Part shown: piece by piece, positions 18,621 to 27,921 of the stretch | Layout of the letters: every line of letters starts with the position of its first letter | How positions within the stretch are numbered: position 1 is the stretch's first letter | Assembly (NCBI RefSeq): GCF_002287065.1 | Contig: NZ_NSJZ01000002.1 | Coordinates: 186,001-250,000, forward strand | Source: Paracoccus salipaludis | GTDB lineage: Bacteria; Pseudomonadota; Alphaproteobacteria; Rhodobacterales; Rhodobacteraceae | Direction: 5' to 3' | DNA: 64,000 bases | The notes under the pieces: model-generated | Seen by the model: the letters and a program-made list of their open reading frames with translations, nothing else | Databases searched by the model: none | Told to the model about the DNA's origin: nothing | Position numbers and translations under genes: made by a program

Positions 18621-19649
18621 TCACCTCTTCGGGGGGCGGATCGTGTCACCGGGCAGGAAGGTCGGGGACAGCGCCACGATCCCGTCCTCGGGGCGTGGGT
18701 CCTTGCCTGACACGATCCGCGCCGCGCGCCGCCCGATGTCCAGCCGCCGCGCATCGGTCGTGGCCAGCCGCATCGGCAGCCCGTCCAGCAGGTCCACCCC
18801 GTTGAAGCCGGCAAGCCCCAGCCGCCCCGGGATGTCGATTCCGCGTTCACGCGCCCAGATCAGGCCGCCCGCTCCGATCAGGTCGTTCGAGTAATACAGG
18901 AAGTCCAGTTCCGGCTCGCGCGCGAGGATGCGCTCGGTCAACTCGCGCCCCTTCGCCAGGGACGATCCGCCCTGATAGTATTCACGCGCGACCAGCGGCA
19001 CGCCCGCAGCCTCAAGCGTGCGCTCGAAGCCGGCAAGGCGCTTCCGGGCACGGTGATCCTCGGGCATGTGTGTGCCGATGAAGCCGATGCGGCGATATCC
19101 GGCGGCCAGGATCTCGCCGGCCATTTCCGCCCCCGCGCGGTCGTGGCTGATGCCCACCGCCGTGTCGATCGGAATGCCGTCCACGTCCATGATCTCGACC
19201 ACCGGAACTCCCGCGCCCTCCAGCATCGCGCGGGACGCCCTGGAATGCTCGAGCCCCGCCAGGATCACGCCCGTCGGCCGCCAGCTGAGCATGTCGTACA
19301 GCACCGCCTCTTCCCGCGCGGGGCCGTAGTTCGTGACGCCGATCACCGGCTGCAGTTCGGTGTCGTCCAGTTCCGCCGAAATCCCCCCCAGCACGTCCGG
19401 GAAGACCAGGTTCGACAGCGAGGGGATCACCACCGCGACCAGGTTCACGCGCTGGCTGGCCAGCCCGCCCGCGATCTTGTTGGGGACATAGCCCAGCGCG
19501 CGGGCCGCGTTCAGCACCTTTTCCCGTGTCGCGGCCGAAACGTCGCCGCGGTTGCGCAGGACCCGGCTGACCGTCATCTCGCTGACCCCCGAGGCCAGCG
19601 ACACGTCGCGAAGCGTCAGGGGGCGGCGGCGAGGACGGGAAGCTGTCAT
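18621..19649 (-). CDS. LacI/GntR-type transcriptional regulator
   Basis: 342 aa. The N-terminal helix-turn-helix LTLRDVSLASGVSEMTVSRVLR (cut; residues ~12-34) with hinge GYVPNKIAGGLASQR is typical of LacI, then a periplasmic-binding-protein-like sensor domain (VAVVIPSLSNLVFPDVL, FIGTHMPEDHRARKRLAGF, FLYYSNDLIGAGGLIWARERGI). This arrangement is closest to gluconate-type GntR repressors (from memory). The ATG at 19649 is chosen over the TTG at 19655. No sugar operon lies next to it, so its target is not evident from the window; it is followed by a composite terminator element. Confidence 0.9.
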   Translation of the reverse strand: MTASRPRRRPLTLRDVSLASGVSEMTVSRVLRNRGDVSAATREKVLNAARALGYVPNKIAGGLASQRVNLVAVVIPSLSNLVFPDVLGGISAELDDTELQPVIGVTNYGPAREEAVLYDMLSWRPTGVILAGLEHSRASRAMLEGAGVPVVEIMDVDGIPIDTAVGISHDRAGAEMAGEILAAGYRRIGFIGTHMPEDHRARKRLAGFERTLEAAGVPLVAREYYQGGSSLAKGRELTERILAREPELDFLYYSNDLIGAGGLIWARERGIDIPGRLGLAGFNGVDLLDGLPMRLATTDARRLDIGRRAARIVSGKDPRPEDGIVALSPTFLPGDTIRPPKR

Positions 19650-19747
19650 GGGCAAATCACCTGGGGGAACGGTCCACCGTTAGCGCATGACAGCCCTCAT
19701 CCGCAACCTTGCCATCCGGCGCCCGCCCGTGCGAGAACAACCCCGAC

Positions 19748-19824
19748 GACCCCGTGGCTCAACTGGATAGAGCAGCCCCCTCCTAAGGGGCAGGTTGGAG
19801 GTTCGAATCCTCTCGGGGTCGCCA
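19748..19824 (+). tRNA. tRNA-Arg (anticodon CCT)
   Basis: 77 nt with encoded CCA. The acceptor stem GACCCCG pairs with CGGGGTC (19814-19820). The anticodon stem GCCCC/GGGGC encloses loop CTCCTAA, giving anticodon CCT (19782-19784) for AGG codons. The T arm has loop TTCGAAT with stem GGAGG/CCTCT, one G-U pair. It sits at the left edge of an accessory stretch with a decayed transporter right after it; tRNA genes are common integration sites, but no repeat of its 3' end was found downstream. Confidence 0.95.
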
Positions 19825-19869
19825 TGAAATCGACGGGCTTGCTCTTCTCCCTCGGGCCTTGCGCTGGGA

Positions 19870-20230
19870 AGGTTCAGCGCCCGGATCTGGAGCGCACGGG
19901 TCATGCCGACCTGAGGACTTATCTCGGGGCGATGGCCTTCGTTCAGCGGCCGGCCAGCTTCCGCATCCTGCGCGGCAGAGGCAGGGGCCTTTCCCGGCAT
20001 CACCCTCTATCTCAGATACTGGTTTCCGGCCAAGGACCGGACGCAGGTGACTGGCCTGTTCACGGCCGCCGCTCCGATTTCTCCGGTGCTCGGCTCGTCA
20101 ATTGCCGGGACGCTGGCGGAAATGGACGGGCTCAGGGGATGGCACGGCTGGCAGTGGATGTTCGGCCGGAAGCCATCCCGACACTGGTCGTGGGCGTCCG
20201 TAGTGCTGTTCTGCCTGACCAATCTTCCCG
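19870..20230 (+). pseudogene. MFS transporter (phthalate/tartrate permease type), decayed fragment
   Basis: Pieces of one MFS protein can be read across frames: ARIWSARVMPT-stop-GLISG (TGA at 19912-19914 where the family has Trp), then shifted AMAFVQRPASFRILR, then shifted FPGITLYLRYWFPAKDRTQV with GLFTAAAPISPVLGSSIAG and GWQWMF, then EAIPTLVVGV in another frame, then VVLFCLTNLPE. This is the anion:cation symporter pattern around helices 3-6. With one nonsense codon, at least three frameshifts and both ends missing, it is not functional. Confidence 0.75.
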
Positions 20231-20538
20231 AGCCCGATGATCCTGTCGGGCCTGCTGTTCATCCTGGGGCTGCTGGTCACCATCCAGTCCCTCGGCCGCG
20301 AAGGCGAGCCGGGCACCCCCTTGGCTTGCCCTTCCGGCGCTTCGGTCCCCGGCTTCCATTCTGAAGGGGGGATACGACGGATCTTCCGTCCAGCCTCGCG
20401 ATGGGCATTTCCCTCCCCTCGTCCTTCGCCAGCCTCGGCCGCCCTGGCACCTGAGAGGGACGGCAGGCGCTCATCGACAGCCCGAGGATCGGAGCGAAGA
20501 GCCCAGTGCCCGGGGGCGAATGCGTCGCCGCGGAATGG
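20231..20538. other. 308 bases without a recognisable gene
   Basis: Lies between the MFS fragment and the 3' end of chrA. A short plus-strand frame from 20237 (MILSGLLFILGLLVTIQSLG) looks like a single membrane helix and may be more of the decayed transporter. No other coding, RNA or repeat signal was seen. Confidence 0.4.
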
Positions 20539-21966
20539 CTAGACCAGCATTCCGACGGCATGAAGGGCGACGCCAAGGGCCGCCGCTCCCGCCAGCACCG
20601 TGGTCATCCCGAGCTTCAGCCGGAACACGGCCACGAGAGCAAGCGCCGACAGCGCAGCCGCCGTCCAGTCGATGGAGCCGAGGACAGGCAGTTCCAGCGA
20701 TACCGGCCCGCGCTCGACCGGCTGCACGTCCCGCCAGATGACATGGACCCCGAACCAGATCGCGAGGTTCAGGATCACGCCGACGACCGAGGCCGTGACG
20801 GCCGTCAGTGCAGCCGACAGGGCCCGGTTGGCGCGAAGACCCTCCATGTAGGGAGCACCGAGGAAGATGAAGGCAAAGCAGGGTGCGAAGGTGACCCAGG
20901 TGGTCAGCAGGCCGCCCATCGTGCCGGCAAGAAGCGGGCTTTCCCACCCCGCTTCCCGGAAGGCGCCCAGGAAGCCCACGAACTGAAGCACCATGATCAG
21001 GGGGCCGGGCGTCGTCTCGGCCATGCCGAGACCGTCCAGCATCTCGCCGGGGCCGAGCCAGCCATAGGTCCCGACAGCTTCCTGGGCCACATAGGCAAGG
21101 ACGGCATAGGCGCCGCCGAATGTCACCACCGCCATCTTCGAGAAGAAAAGGGCGATGTCGGTGAAGACGTTGCCCTTCTCGAGGGCAAGGACCAGGATCG
21201 CCACCGGCGCCAGCCACAGGATCAGCGCGGCCGCGCCCGCCCTGAGCGCGTTCCGCCGTGCGGCAGCCGGCATCTCGGCCATCTCCTCCCCGAGAAGCGT
21301 TTCGGCATCGTCGATGTGAACGCCGCCGGCCGGTCCGTGGCCGCCACCCGGCGCGAAGGCGCGCAAGCCGGACCGCGCCCCCAGAAAGCCGATCAGGCCC
21401 GCGGTGAGCACGATCAGGGGAAACGGCGCATCGAAGGCAAAGATCGCCACGAAGGACAGAACCGCGAGCAGGCGCATGGCATCGTTCTTCAGGGCACGGC
21501 GGCCGACGCGGACCACCGCTTGCAGTACAATGGCAAGGATGGCGGCCTTGAGGCCGAAGAACAGCCCCTGGACCACGCCCACGTCACCGTAAAGGACGTA
21601 AAGCCAGCTCAGGGCCATGATCGCCACCGCGCCGGGCAGCATGAACAGCGCGCCTGCGATCAGGCCGCCGCGCGTTCCGTGCATCAGCCAGCCTATATAG
21701 GTGGCAAGCTGCTGCGCCTCGGGTCCGGGAAGAAGCATGCAGAAGTTCAGCGCATGCAGGAACCGCCCGTCGCCGAGCCACCGCTTTTCCTCGACAAGGA
21801 TGCGGTGCATGACGGCGATCTGCCCGGCAGGGCCGCCAAAGGACAGCAGCGCGATGCGCCCCCAGGTTCGGGTGGCCTCGGCCAGCGAGGGAAACTCGGG
21901 CCGGGAGGCCCGGACGGCAGAGCCGCCGGACCGGTCTGGTTCAGAGGAAATCCTCGTTTCGGACAC
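20539..21966 (-). CDS. chrA: Chromate transporter, full-length two-domain ChrA
   Basis: 475 aa. Exports chromate (or a related oxyanion) through the inner membrane. Two homologous CHR halves are visible: the first with LLSFGGPAGQIAVMHRIL and LPGPEAQQLATYIGW, the second with AVVTFGGAYAVLAYVAQ and ETTPGPLIMVLQFVGFLGAF, with about ten to twelve hydrophobic segments overall. The start is taken as GTG at 21966, with GGGAG seven bases upstream; an in-frame ATG at 22086 would add 40 unlikely residues. It sits in the accessory stretch after tRNA-Arg, consistent with a laterally acquired resistance gene. No ChrB regulator is nearby. Confidence 0.92.
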   Translation of the reverse strand: MSETRISSEPDRSGGSAVRASRPEFPSLAEATRTWGRIALLSFGGPAGQIAVMHRILVEEKRWLGDGRFLHALNFCMLLPGPEAQQLATYIGWLMHGTRGGLIAGALFMLPGAVAIMALSWLYVLYGDVGVVQGLFFGLKAAILAIVLQAVVRVGRRALKNDAMRLLAVLSFVAIFAFDAPFPLIVLTAGLIGFLGARSGLRAFAPGGGHGPAGGVHIDDAETLLGEEMAEMPAAARRNALRAGAAALILWLAPVAILVLALEKGNVFTDIALFFSKMAVVTFGGAYAVLAYVAQEAVGTYGWLGPGEMLDGLGMAETTPGPLIMVLQFVGFLGAFREAGWESPLLAGTMGGLLTTWVTFAPCFAFIFLGAPYMEGLRANRALSAALTAVTASVVGVILNLAIWFGVHVIWRDVQPVERGPVSLELPVLGSIDWTAAALSALALVAVFRLKLGMTTVLAGAAALGVALHAVGMLV

Positions 21967-22327
21967 AGCGCAACTCCCGTTCCCGCAATGGGCCAGTTGT
22001 GGGCCTCGCCGGCGGCGTCCGGCCTCCGACCCGGCCTGCAACGGCTCGTGATCGTCAGCATACATGCGTGCAAGGCCGAACGACACGGTATCCCGGCGAC
22101 AGTCCGCCTTGCCCGAACGGCGCAGCCGCGCGCGAGGTCAGTCCGGCGGGGGGGAGGCGGACATGTGCAGGCTTGCCCTTTCCTGCCGGGCAAGACGCCG
22201 GAACCGCCAGGCGAGCCGCGCCCGAGGTTGTGCCGCAACCCAGATGCGGCGCGAAACGTGCATTTGGCGGCAGCCGGGCGCTCCCGGCTGCCGCCTTGCT
22301 TTCGTCATCCTTCCGTCAGGCGGAAGG
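21967..22327. other. 361 bases without a gene, upstream of chrA
   Basis: Holds the presumed chrA promoter on the minus strand and the 3' region of the catalase gene. Apart from the hairpin at 22266-22295, no clear motif was seen. Confidence 0.4.
22266..22295 (-). terminator. Perfect 13-bp hairpin after the catalase gene
   Basis: GGCGGCAGCCGGG (22266-22278) pairs exactly with CCCGGCTGCCGCC (22283-22295) around a 4-nt loop, 33 bases past the catalase stop on the minus strand. The minus-strand continuation has no U-run; on the plus strand it is followed by TTGCTTTC. Most likely the catalase terminator. Confidence 0.55.
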
Positions 22328-24484
22328 TCAGGGATGGGCGGCCCAGATCCTCGCCTCGCGGTCGTGATAGCGCCGCACGGCCGCCGCGGGCAGCGCGTCA
22401 AGGGGAACCACGCCCGCATCGGCGACCACCCCCGCCTTGTCCAGCAGCGGTTGCGCGCCCGCGGCATGGCCGATCGCCTTGCAATGGGCGAAGGCATCCG
22501 ACACGAAGTCGATGGCCGGCTTGTGCTGGCAGAGCTTGCGCGCCGCCGCCTCGGTCAGCACCAGCGCGATGGCGTCCACCACGACCGACGGCGTGCCGTC
22601 CAGCTGCCCGTCGCCCAGGCCCCGGCGCGGCGCGATGGTTATGGCGACCCCGCCCGCCGCCTTGATGGCCGCGACCAGTGCCCTGACCTGGGACGCGTCG
22701 CTGTCCTCATCCATGAGGATGCCGACCTTGCGCCCTTCCAGCGTCTCGGCCGCGTTCTTCAGGATCGACAGCGCGTCCGAGGCCGGCATGTCCACCGGCT
22801 CGCTCGCGGGGGCGGCGCGTGGCGGCAGGTCAAGGGCGAGGCCCTTGGCCACCCGCGCGGCCATCGTCTCGTCCACGTTGCGCAACTGCGCCAGCACGGC
22901 CAGGCGGACATGGGGCAGGTCCACCTTGGACAGCTCGAAGGTGAAGGCGTTGACGATGTGATCCTGCTCGACCGGGGTCTGGCTGCGGTAGAACAGCCGC
23001 GCGTGGCTGAAGTGGTCGCGGAAACTGTCGGCGCGCACCCGCAGCTTCTGGTTCGCGTCCTCGGCCTGGTCCATGCGGCGGATCGTTTCGAACCCCTGCT
23101 CGGACGGGCGCGGGCCCTGGTCCTCGCCCGCCTTGTCGAGGCTGTTCGGCTCGTAATTGGCGCGGCCCTTGTGGACCAGCGTCTGCATCATGCCGTCGCG
23201 CTGCATGTTGGCGAAGGGGCAGCGCGGGGCGTTGATCGGGATCTGGAAGAAGTTGGTCGTCCCCAGCCGCGACTTCTGCGTGTCGAGATAGGAAAACAGC
23301 CGCCCCTGCAGCAGCGGGTCGTCGCTGAAGTCGATCCCCGGCGGCACGTTCTGGGGCATGAAGGCGACCTGCTCGGTTTCCGCGAAGAAGTTGTCCGGGT
23401 TGCGGTTCAACTGCAGCGTGCCGATGATCTGGACGGGCACATCCTCCTCGGGGATGATCTTGGTCGCATCCAGCACGTCGTAGAACTGCGCCGAGGCGAA
23501 GGCCGCGTCGAAGACCTGGATGCCCAGGTCGAATTCGGGGAAGTCCCCGCGGTCGATCGCTTCCCACAGGTCGCGGCGGTTGAAGTCGGGATCGGCGCCC
23601 CCGATCTTCACGGCCTCGTCCCACAGAAGCGACTGCACCCCCAGCCGGGGCTTCCAGTGGAACTTGACGAAGCTTGCCTTGCCCTCGGCGTTGACCATGC
23701 GGAAGGTGTGGACGCCGAAGCCCTCCATCATGCGATAGCTGCGCGGCAGGGCGCGGTCCGACATCAGCCACATGACCGTGTGCATCGTCTCGGGCATCAG
23801 CGAGACGAAGTCCCAGAAGGTGTCATGGGCCGAGGCCGCCTGAGGGAACATCCGGTCCGCCTCGGGCTTCACGGCATGGATCAGGTCGGGGAACTTGAGC
23901 GCGTCCTGAACGAAGAAGGGGGCGAAGTTGTTGGCGACCAGATCCCAGTTGCCTTCGGCGGTGTAGAGCTTGGTGGCAAAGCCCCGCACGTCGCGCGGCG
24001 TGTCCTTGGACCCTTTCGAGCCCGCGACCGTCGAGAAGCGGGTGAAGGTCTCGCAGCTGTTGCCCGCCTTCTGGAACAGGGCGGCGCGGGTCAGTTCGGG
24101 AATGGCGCGGGTGACGGTAAAGGTGCCATGCGCGCCCGAGCCGCGGGCATGGACGATCCGTTCCGGGATGCGCTCGTGATCGAAGTGGAAGATCTTCTCG
24201 CGCAGCACGAAGTCTTCCAGCAGCACCGGCCCGCGCGGCCCGGCCTTGAGGCTGTTCTGGTTGTCGCTGATCGGCACGCCGTGATCGGTCGTCAGGATGC
24301 CGGTGCCGTCCCGCTGCTGCGTTTCACCGCCGCTGCCCAAGGGCAGGTCGAGGAGATCGCCCATTGCCGCCTCGCTGGCGCGCACGGCTGCGGCCATCTT
24401 TCCGTGCTTCGCGCCAGGCGGCGGTTCAGGCTGGTTGTCCGGGGCATCCGGGGCCACGTCACGGTGGTGAATGCGGTCGGTCAT
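22328..24484 (-). CDS. katE: Large-subunit catalase, HPII/KatE type
   Basis: 718 aa. Decomposes hydrogen peroxide with heme in the cytoplasm. Seen: [18 protein letters not shown] (catalytic His near residue 112), the distal Asn in VANNFAPFF, and the heme-ligand Tyr near 399 in RLFSYLDTQ. The C-terminal ~150 residues form the DJ-1/PfpI-like domain of the large-subunit class ([36 protein letters not shown]). The length agrees with this class. The start ATG at 24484 is 301 bases from the divergent RNA ligase start. Probably induced in stationary phase or under oxidative stress by family analogy; no regulator site was recognised. Confidence 0.95.
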   Translation of the reverse strand: MTDRIHHRDVAPDAPDNQPEPPPGAKHGKMAAAVRASEAAMGDLLDLPLGSGGETQQRDGTGILTTDHGVPISDNQNSLKAGPRGPVLLEDFVLREKIFHFDHERIPERIVHARGSGAHGTFTVTRAIPELTRAALFQKAGNSCETFTRFSTVAGSKGSKDTPRDVRGFATKLYTAEGNWDLVANNFAPFFVQDALKFPDLIHAVKPEADRMFPQAASAHDTFWDFVSLMPETMHTVMWLMSDRALPRSYRMMEGFGVHTFRMVNAEGKASFVKFHWKPRLGVQSLLWDEAVKIGGADPDFNRRDLWEAIDRGDFPEFDLGIQVFDAAFASAQFYDVLDATKIIPEEDVPVQIIGTLQLNRNPDNFFAETEQVAFMPQNVPPGIDFSDDPLLQGRLFSYLDTQKSRLGTTNFFQIPINAPRCPFANMQRDGMMQTLVHKGRANYEPNSLDKAGEDQGPRPSEQGFETIRRMDQAEDANQKLRVRADSFRDHFSHARLFYRSQTPVEQDHIVNAFTFELSKVDLPHVRLAVLAQLRNVDETMAARVAKGLALDLPPRAAPASEPVDMPASDALSILKNAAETLEGRKVGILMDEDSDASQVRALVAAIKAAGGVAITIAPRRGLGDGQLDGTPSVVVDAIALVLTEAAARKLCQHKPAIDFVSDAFAHCKAIGHAAGAQPLLDKAGVVADAGVVPLDALPAAAVRRYHDREARIWAAHP

Positions 24485-24785
24485 GCGGGTCTCTCAGGTC
24501 AGATCATGGCCGCGCTGACGGCGGCAGGCTGTCCCACAACGGCGACATCGGACCAAAGTTCCGCCGCGCCGCCCGGCCGTCAGGCAGCAAAGTCATGAGC
24601 TTCGCGCCCCGGCGCGGCGAGGGATGCCGATCTGCCCGACACCGCACCGCAAGGCGCTGCGCCTGAGCGGCGGGCATCCTTGCCGCTTTTCCGGAACCGC
24701 GAAAACCCACGGCCCGCTCTGAATCGGCCCGAAGTCTGCTGTGCGCCCTTGGCCCCCGCTCGGTCGGTCGTGCTATGGCTTCCGC
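24485..24785. other. 301-base divergent intergenic region between katE and the RNA ligase gene
   Basis: It must hold the promoters of both divergent genes. No convincing OxyR, RpoH or sigma-70 site and no strong repeat were recognised by eye. Confidence 0.35.
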
Positions 24786-25409
24786 ATGAGGAAATACGGT
24801 CGCACCTTTCACCTGCCGATTTCACCCGGCGCCACCAGCGACGACAAGATCATGGCGTCGCTGGACGGCCTGATGGTGGAAGACCTTGTTGTCACCGAGA
24901 AGATGGACGGCGAGAACACGACCATTCACGCGGGCGGCTGCCATGCGCGCAGCCCTGACAGCCGCTACCATCCTTCCCGGGACTGGCTCAAAGCCTTCGC
25001 GGCAGGGATTTCACCCTTTCTGGCAGGGAACGAACGCATCGTGGGCGAGAACCTTTATGCGCGTCATTCGATCGCCTATGACGCGCTGCCGTCGTATTTT
25101 CTCGGCTTCGCCTGGATCGTCGGCGATGAAGTCCAGTCGTGGGACCTGACGCAGGCACGTTTCGAGGAACTGGGCATCATGCCAGTTCCGACGCTTTATC
25201 GGGGGCCTTACCGCGCAGGTCTGTTCGATGACCTGGCGCAGGCGCTCGATCCGGGCAGGCAGGAAGGTTTCGTGGCAAGGATCGCCGGCTCGTTCCCCGA
25301 AGGCGACATGCCTGCCCGGGTGGGCAAGTATGTCCGGGAAAGGCATGTCCAGTCGGAAATCCACTGGATGAAGGCTGAACTCATCCCCAATCGCCTTGCC
25401 GGTGCCTGA
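24786..25409 (+). CDS. RNA ligase family protein
   Basis: 207 aa. Covalent nucleotidyltransferase: motif I is VTEKMDGENTTI near residue 38 (AMP-accepting Lys in K-x-D-G), motif III-like YFLGFAWIVGDEV, motif IV QEGFVARI and motif V VGKYVRERHV. All catalytic motifs of an ATP-dependent RNA ligase are present, in order, at the small size of bacterial ligases with no extra domains. It would seal RNA 3'-OH/5'-phosphate breaks. No kinase/phosphatase partner lies alongside. The ATG at 24786 is chosen because the family starts with R-K-Y-x-R-T-F-H-like residues; the frame is open further up. Confidence 0.8.
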   Translation: MRKYGRTFHLPISPGATSDDKIMASLDGLMVEDLVVTEKMDGENTTIHAGGCHARSPDSRYHPSRDWLKAFAAGISPFLAGNERIVGENLYARHSIAYDALPSYFLGFAWIVGDEVQSWDLTQARFEELGIMPVPTLYRGPYRAGLFDDLAQALDPGRQEGFVARIAGSFPEGDMPARVGKYVRERHVQSEIHWMKAELIPNRLAGA

Positions 25410-26191
25410 CGGCCGCGATACCCGAAACGCGGATGTTGCCCGCTGGGATGTAGCAGGGCGGCACGCCGGGCGGCGTTGGAAACGGCGATCTGCGGCGTGG
25501 CCCCTCGGGCGAGGCGCGGCCGATCATCGTCTTGTGCTAGGACCGGCGTCGGCCTGCAGAGAGGGAAAAGATCGTTCCCCCGCACGAACTTGCAGCCCGT
25601 CGCTTGCAGGCACGTCCACTGTCGGGCCTGCACGCGACAGCCGTGGCAGTCCCGATTGCGCCGTAGGCACCTTGCAGGCGCTGCGTCCGCCGCTGCGTGA
25701 TCCGGTTCGGGTGCGCGCCGGACTGCTCGGCCCCCGTCCTGTCGCCCGCGATGCCCGCCAGGGCTGCCGTGGCCTTGAAGGCGGGACTGTGGTTCCGGAG
25801 CAGTCGTCTGCCCTTGGTCTCTCGTTGGTCTCGCCACCCTCGCGATGTCACCCGGATCGTCCGCTCAATGCCCCTGTCCGGACTGGCCGGGCCGGTCCGC
25901 TCGGCGCGGGCGCGCGGGTCGGCAGCGGCCATGTCGGCGGGCAGCGTGCCGGTGCCGGTCCTGTCCGGCGATCACGCGCTTGCGCCATCGGCAACGGCGC
26001 GAACCCGGGGCCGGTCCGCTCGGGGCTGGGGGCGCGGGTCCCGGCTGTGTCCGCCTGATCCGCTGCTCACGAAAGCGGCAGCAAGCCGACAGAACGTCAC
26101 CTCCGTGGCTGGTTCCGACCGATCCATGACACTGGCTTGAGCGGGGTGGAAAGCCTGCTACTTTCGGCTTTCAGAGAAAGAGGCGATCGGA
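25410..26191. other. 782-base stretch without an intact gene
   Basis: Between the RNA ligase and the Anbu gene. It holds an IS3-type OrfA scrap (separate entry) and a 16-bp perfect direct repeat GGGCCGGTCCGCTCGG at 25889-25904 and 26008-26023, each followed shortly by a GCGCGGGT stretch. Several long open frames cross it, but none has a family-like sequence or a ribosome binding site. The last ~60 bases should contain the Anbu promoter. Confidence 0.5.
25648..25797 (-). mobile_element. IS3-family transposase OrfA remnant
   Basis: On the minus strand, RNHSPAFKATAALAGIAGDRT..HPNRITQRRTQRLQGAYGAIG matches the N-terminal helix-turn-helix of IS3-group OrfA proteins (typically SPAFKAKVALAAIKG...HPNQITQWK). 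Similarity ends about 50 residues in; the leucine-zipper part and OrfB (DDE) are missing. No terminal inverted repeats were found. A dead fragment that marks past insertion in this accessory stretch. Confidence 0.65.
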
Positions 26192-26935
26192 ATGACCTAT
26201 TGCGTCGGGTTCCTGGTGCGTGCCGGGCTGGTGATGATGGCCGACACGCGGACGAACGCGGGGGTCGACAATGTCTCGACCTACCGCAAGCTCCGGCTCC
26301 ACGGCAATGACGGCACGCGGTTGATCGTCACCGCGTCGGCGGGCAGCCTTTCGACGACGCAGGATGCGGTGCAGCGGTTGCAGCAGGGTGTGCCGAACCC
26401 GGAAACCGGCGCGCTCGACAGCTTCGAGACGGTCACCAGCATCTATGACGCAGCGCTTGCGGCAGGGCGCGCCATCCGTGCCGCGCGCGACGGCATGGAC
26501 AGCCTGCAGCAGGGCCAGATCAGCTTCGATGCGACGCTGCTTGTCGGCGGCTCGGTCGGGGGCGAGCCGCTGCGGCTGTTCCTGGTCTATCCCGCGGGCA
26601 ACTGCATCGAATGCGGTCCCGATACGCCCTATCTCCAGATCGGCGAGAACAAGTATGGCAAGCCGATCCTCGACCGGGCGCTCGACTATGACACGGACCT
26701 TTACGATGCGGTGAAGATCGGCCTCATCTCCTTCAGTTCGACGATGCGCTCGAACCTTGCGGTCGGGCTGCCCATCGACCTTGTCACCGCGCGGCAGGGG
26801 CAATCCGAGGCCGAGGTCGTTCGCCGGATCGAGACGAACGACGGCTATTTCGCCGAACTGTCGCGGCGCTGGTCCGAAGTGATCAACGAGGCCTGCAGGG
26901 CGGTCCCGAAGGTGCCCTTCGAGCCGGCGGGCTGA
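26192..26935 (+). CDS. Anbu-type proteasome-like peptidase
   Basis: 247 aa. Ancestral beta-subunit-like Ntn hydrolase (COG3484): after Met removal, Thr2 of MTYCVGFLVRAGLVMMADTRTNAGVDNVST (read in two parts) is the expected nucleophile, with the D-x-R-T-N segment and Lys of YRKLRL equivalent to the proteasome Lys33 region. GDTPYLQIGENKYGKPILDR is typical of Anbu. It acts in the cytoplasm as a self-assembling ring. The partner genes alpha-E and ATP-grasp lie right next to it but on the opposite strand, converging on it with 14 bases between stops. Confidence 0.9.
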   Translation: MTYCVGFLVRAGLVMMADTRTNAGVDNVSTYRKLRLHGNDGTRLIVTASAGSLSTTQDAVQRLQQGVPNPETGALDSFETVTSIYDAALAAGRAIRAARDGMDSLQQGQISFDATLLVGGSVGGEPLRLFLVYPAGNCIECGPDTPYLQIGENKYGKPILDRALDYDTDLYDAVKIGLISFSSTMRSNLAVGLPIDLVTARQGQSEAEVVRRIETNDGYFAELSRRWSEVINEACRAVPKVPFEPAG

Positions 26936-26949
26936 GCCGGCGGGGCAAC

Positions 26950-27921
26950 TCAGGCGCTCTGCGCCTGGGTCTGGCCGACCGAGGCCGAAGGCGGCGCCTG
27001 GGTTGCCGAGATGAAATACCTTTCGCACACCGCGCGGTGCAGCGCAGACAGGTGGGATCGCACGGCTGGCAGCAGCTCGGCGATCCGGGCGGCATCGGGC
27101 CCGGCCTTTTCCGCGGCCGCCAGTTCAGAAGACAGGCGGGCAACGATCCCCGTGGCCGCACCCGGGTCCGGAAGCCGCGTGAGTGCCTGGCCGATCTCGC
27201 CCACGCAATAGACCAGCGCCCGGGGAAAGACCTGCGAGAAGATGAGGAAACGGCTCACGCCGGCGCGGGTCACCGGACCCCGAAGACTGCGGCGGTACAT
27301 CTGATAGGCCGTCAGCGACTTGAGCACGCCGACCCATTCGGCGGCCCACAGCGCCTGCATGTCGCCCGCGCCATCGCCGATCCTGGCAAGCGCGTCCTCC
27401 AGCACTTGGACGGTGAAGTTGCTGCGCTCGACTGTGCGTCCCAGCCGGAGGAGGGCATATCCGGCGTCGTCGTTCATCGCGCCCAGGAACAGCCCTGCCA
27501 TCGCCTGCGACCGTCCGATGATCTCGCGCAGGTGCACGTCGCGCTGATGGGGGGCGCCCGCGCCCGGCCGCGCGGCGGCCTGGTGCAGCCTGTTGACGGC
27601 TTCCCAGCTTTCGCGCGGCAGGATCTCCATCAGGGTGCGGATGTTCTCGCGGGCATAGGCGGAGGAGGCCAGCAGCGAGGACGGGTTCTGCAGGTCGCTG
27701 AGCAGGAAGTTGGTCGCCTCGCGCTCGGTCTGCTGCAAGCCCCGCGCCCGGAAGTCCTCCAGCGTGCCGGTGATCGCCAGCACCGGCTCCCAGAAGAAGC
27801 CGGCGCGATCGGGCCGGTCCAGCCGCAGCTCGGAATGGACGGCGACAAGGCGGGCGGTGTTCTCGGCCCGCTCGAGATAGCGGGCCATCCAGTAGATGTT
27901 CTCGGCGACACACGACAGCAT
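26950..27921 (-). CDS. Alpha-E domain protein (COG2307)
   Basis: 323 aa, all-helical. MLSCVAENIYWMARYLERAENTARL (first 19 residues most diagnostic), WEAVNRLHQ, RSQAMAGLFLGAMNDDAGYALLRLGR and the Arg/Glu-rich helices define the alpha-E family, always linked to circularly permuted ATP-grasp enzymes. The proposed role (from comparative genomics of amidoligase systems) is in a pathway that makes or modifies a peptide-like tag later handled by Anbu. The start overlaps the ATP-grasp stop by one base (TGATG), so the two are coupled. The C-terminus is extended with a Gln/Ala-rich tail. Confidence 0.9.
   Translation of the reverse strand: MLSCVAENIYWMARYLERAENTARLVAVHSELRLDRPDRAGFFWEPVLAITGTLEDFRARGLQQTEREATNFLLSDLQNPSSLLASSAYARENIRTLMEILPRESWEAVNRLHQAAARPGAGAPHQRDVHLREIIGRSQAMAGLFLGAMNDDAGYALLRLGRTVERSNFTVQVLEDALARIGDGAGDMQALWAAEWVGVLKSLTAYQMYRRSLRGPVTRAGVSRFLIFSQVFPRALVYCVGEIGQALTRLPDPGAATGIVARLSSELAAAEKAGPDAARIAELLPAVRSHLSALHRAVCERYFISATQAPPSASVGQTQAQSA

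Noticed and set aside
20506-24598. Long plus-strand open frames (719 and 844 codons) over chrA and katE
   Set aside because: They mirror chrA and katE on the other strand and have no recognisable protein features.
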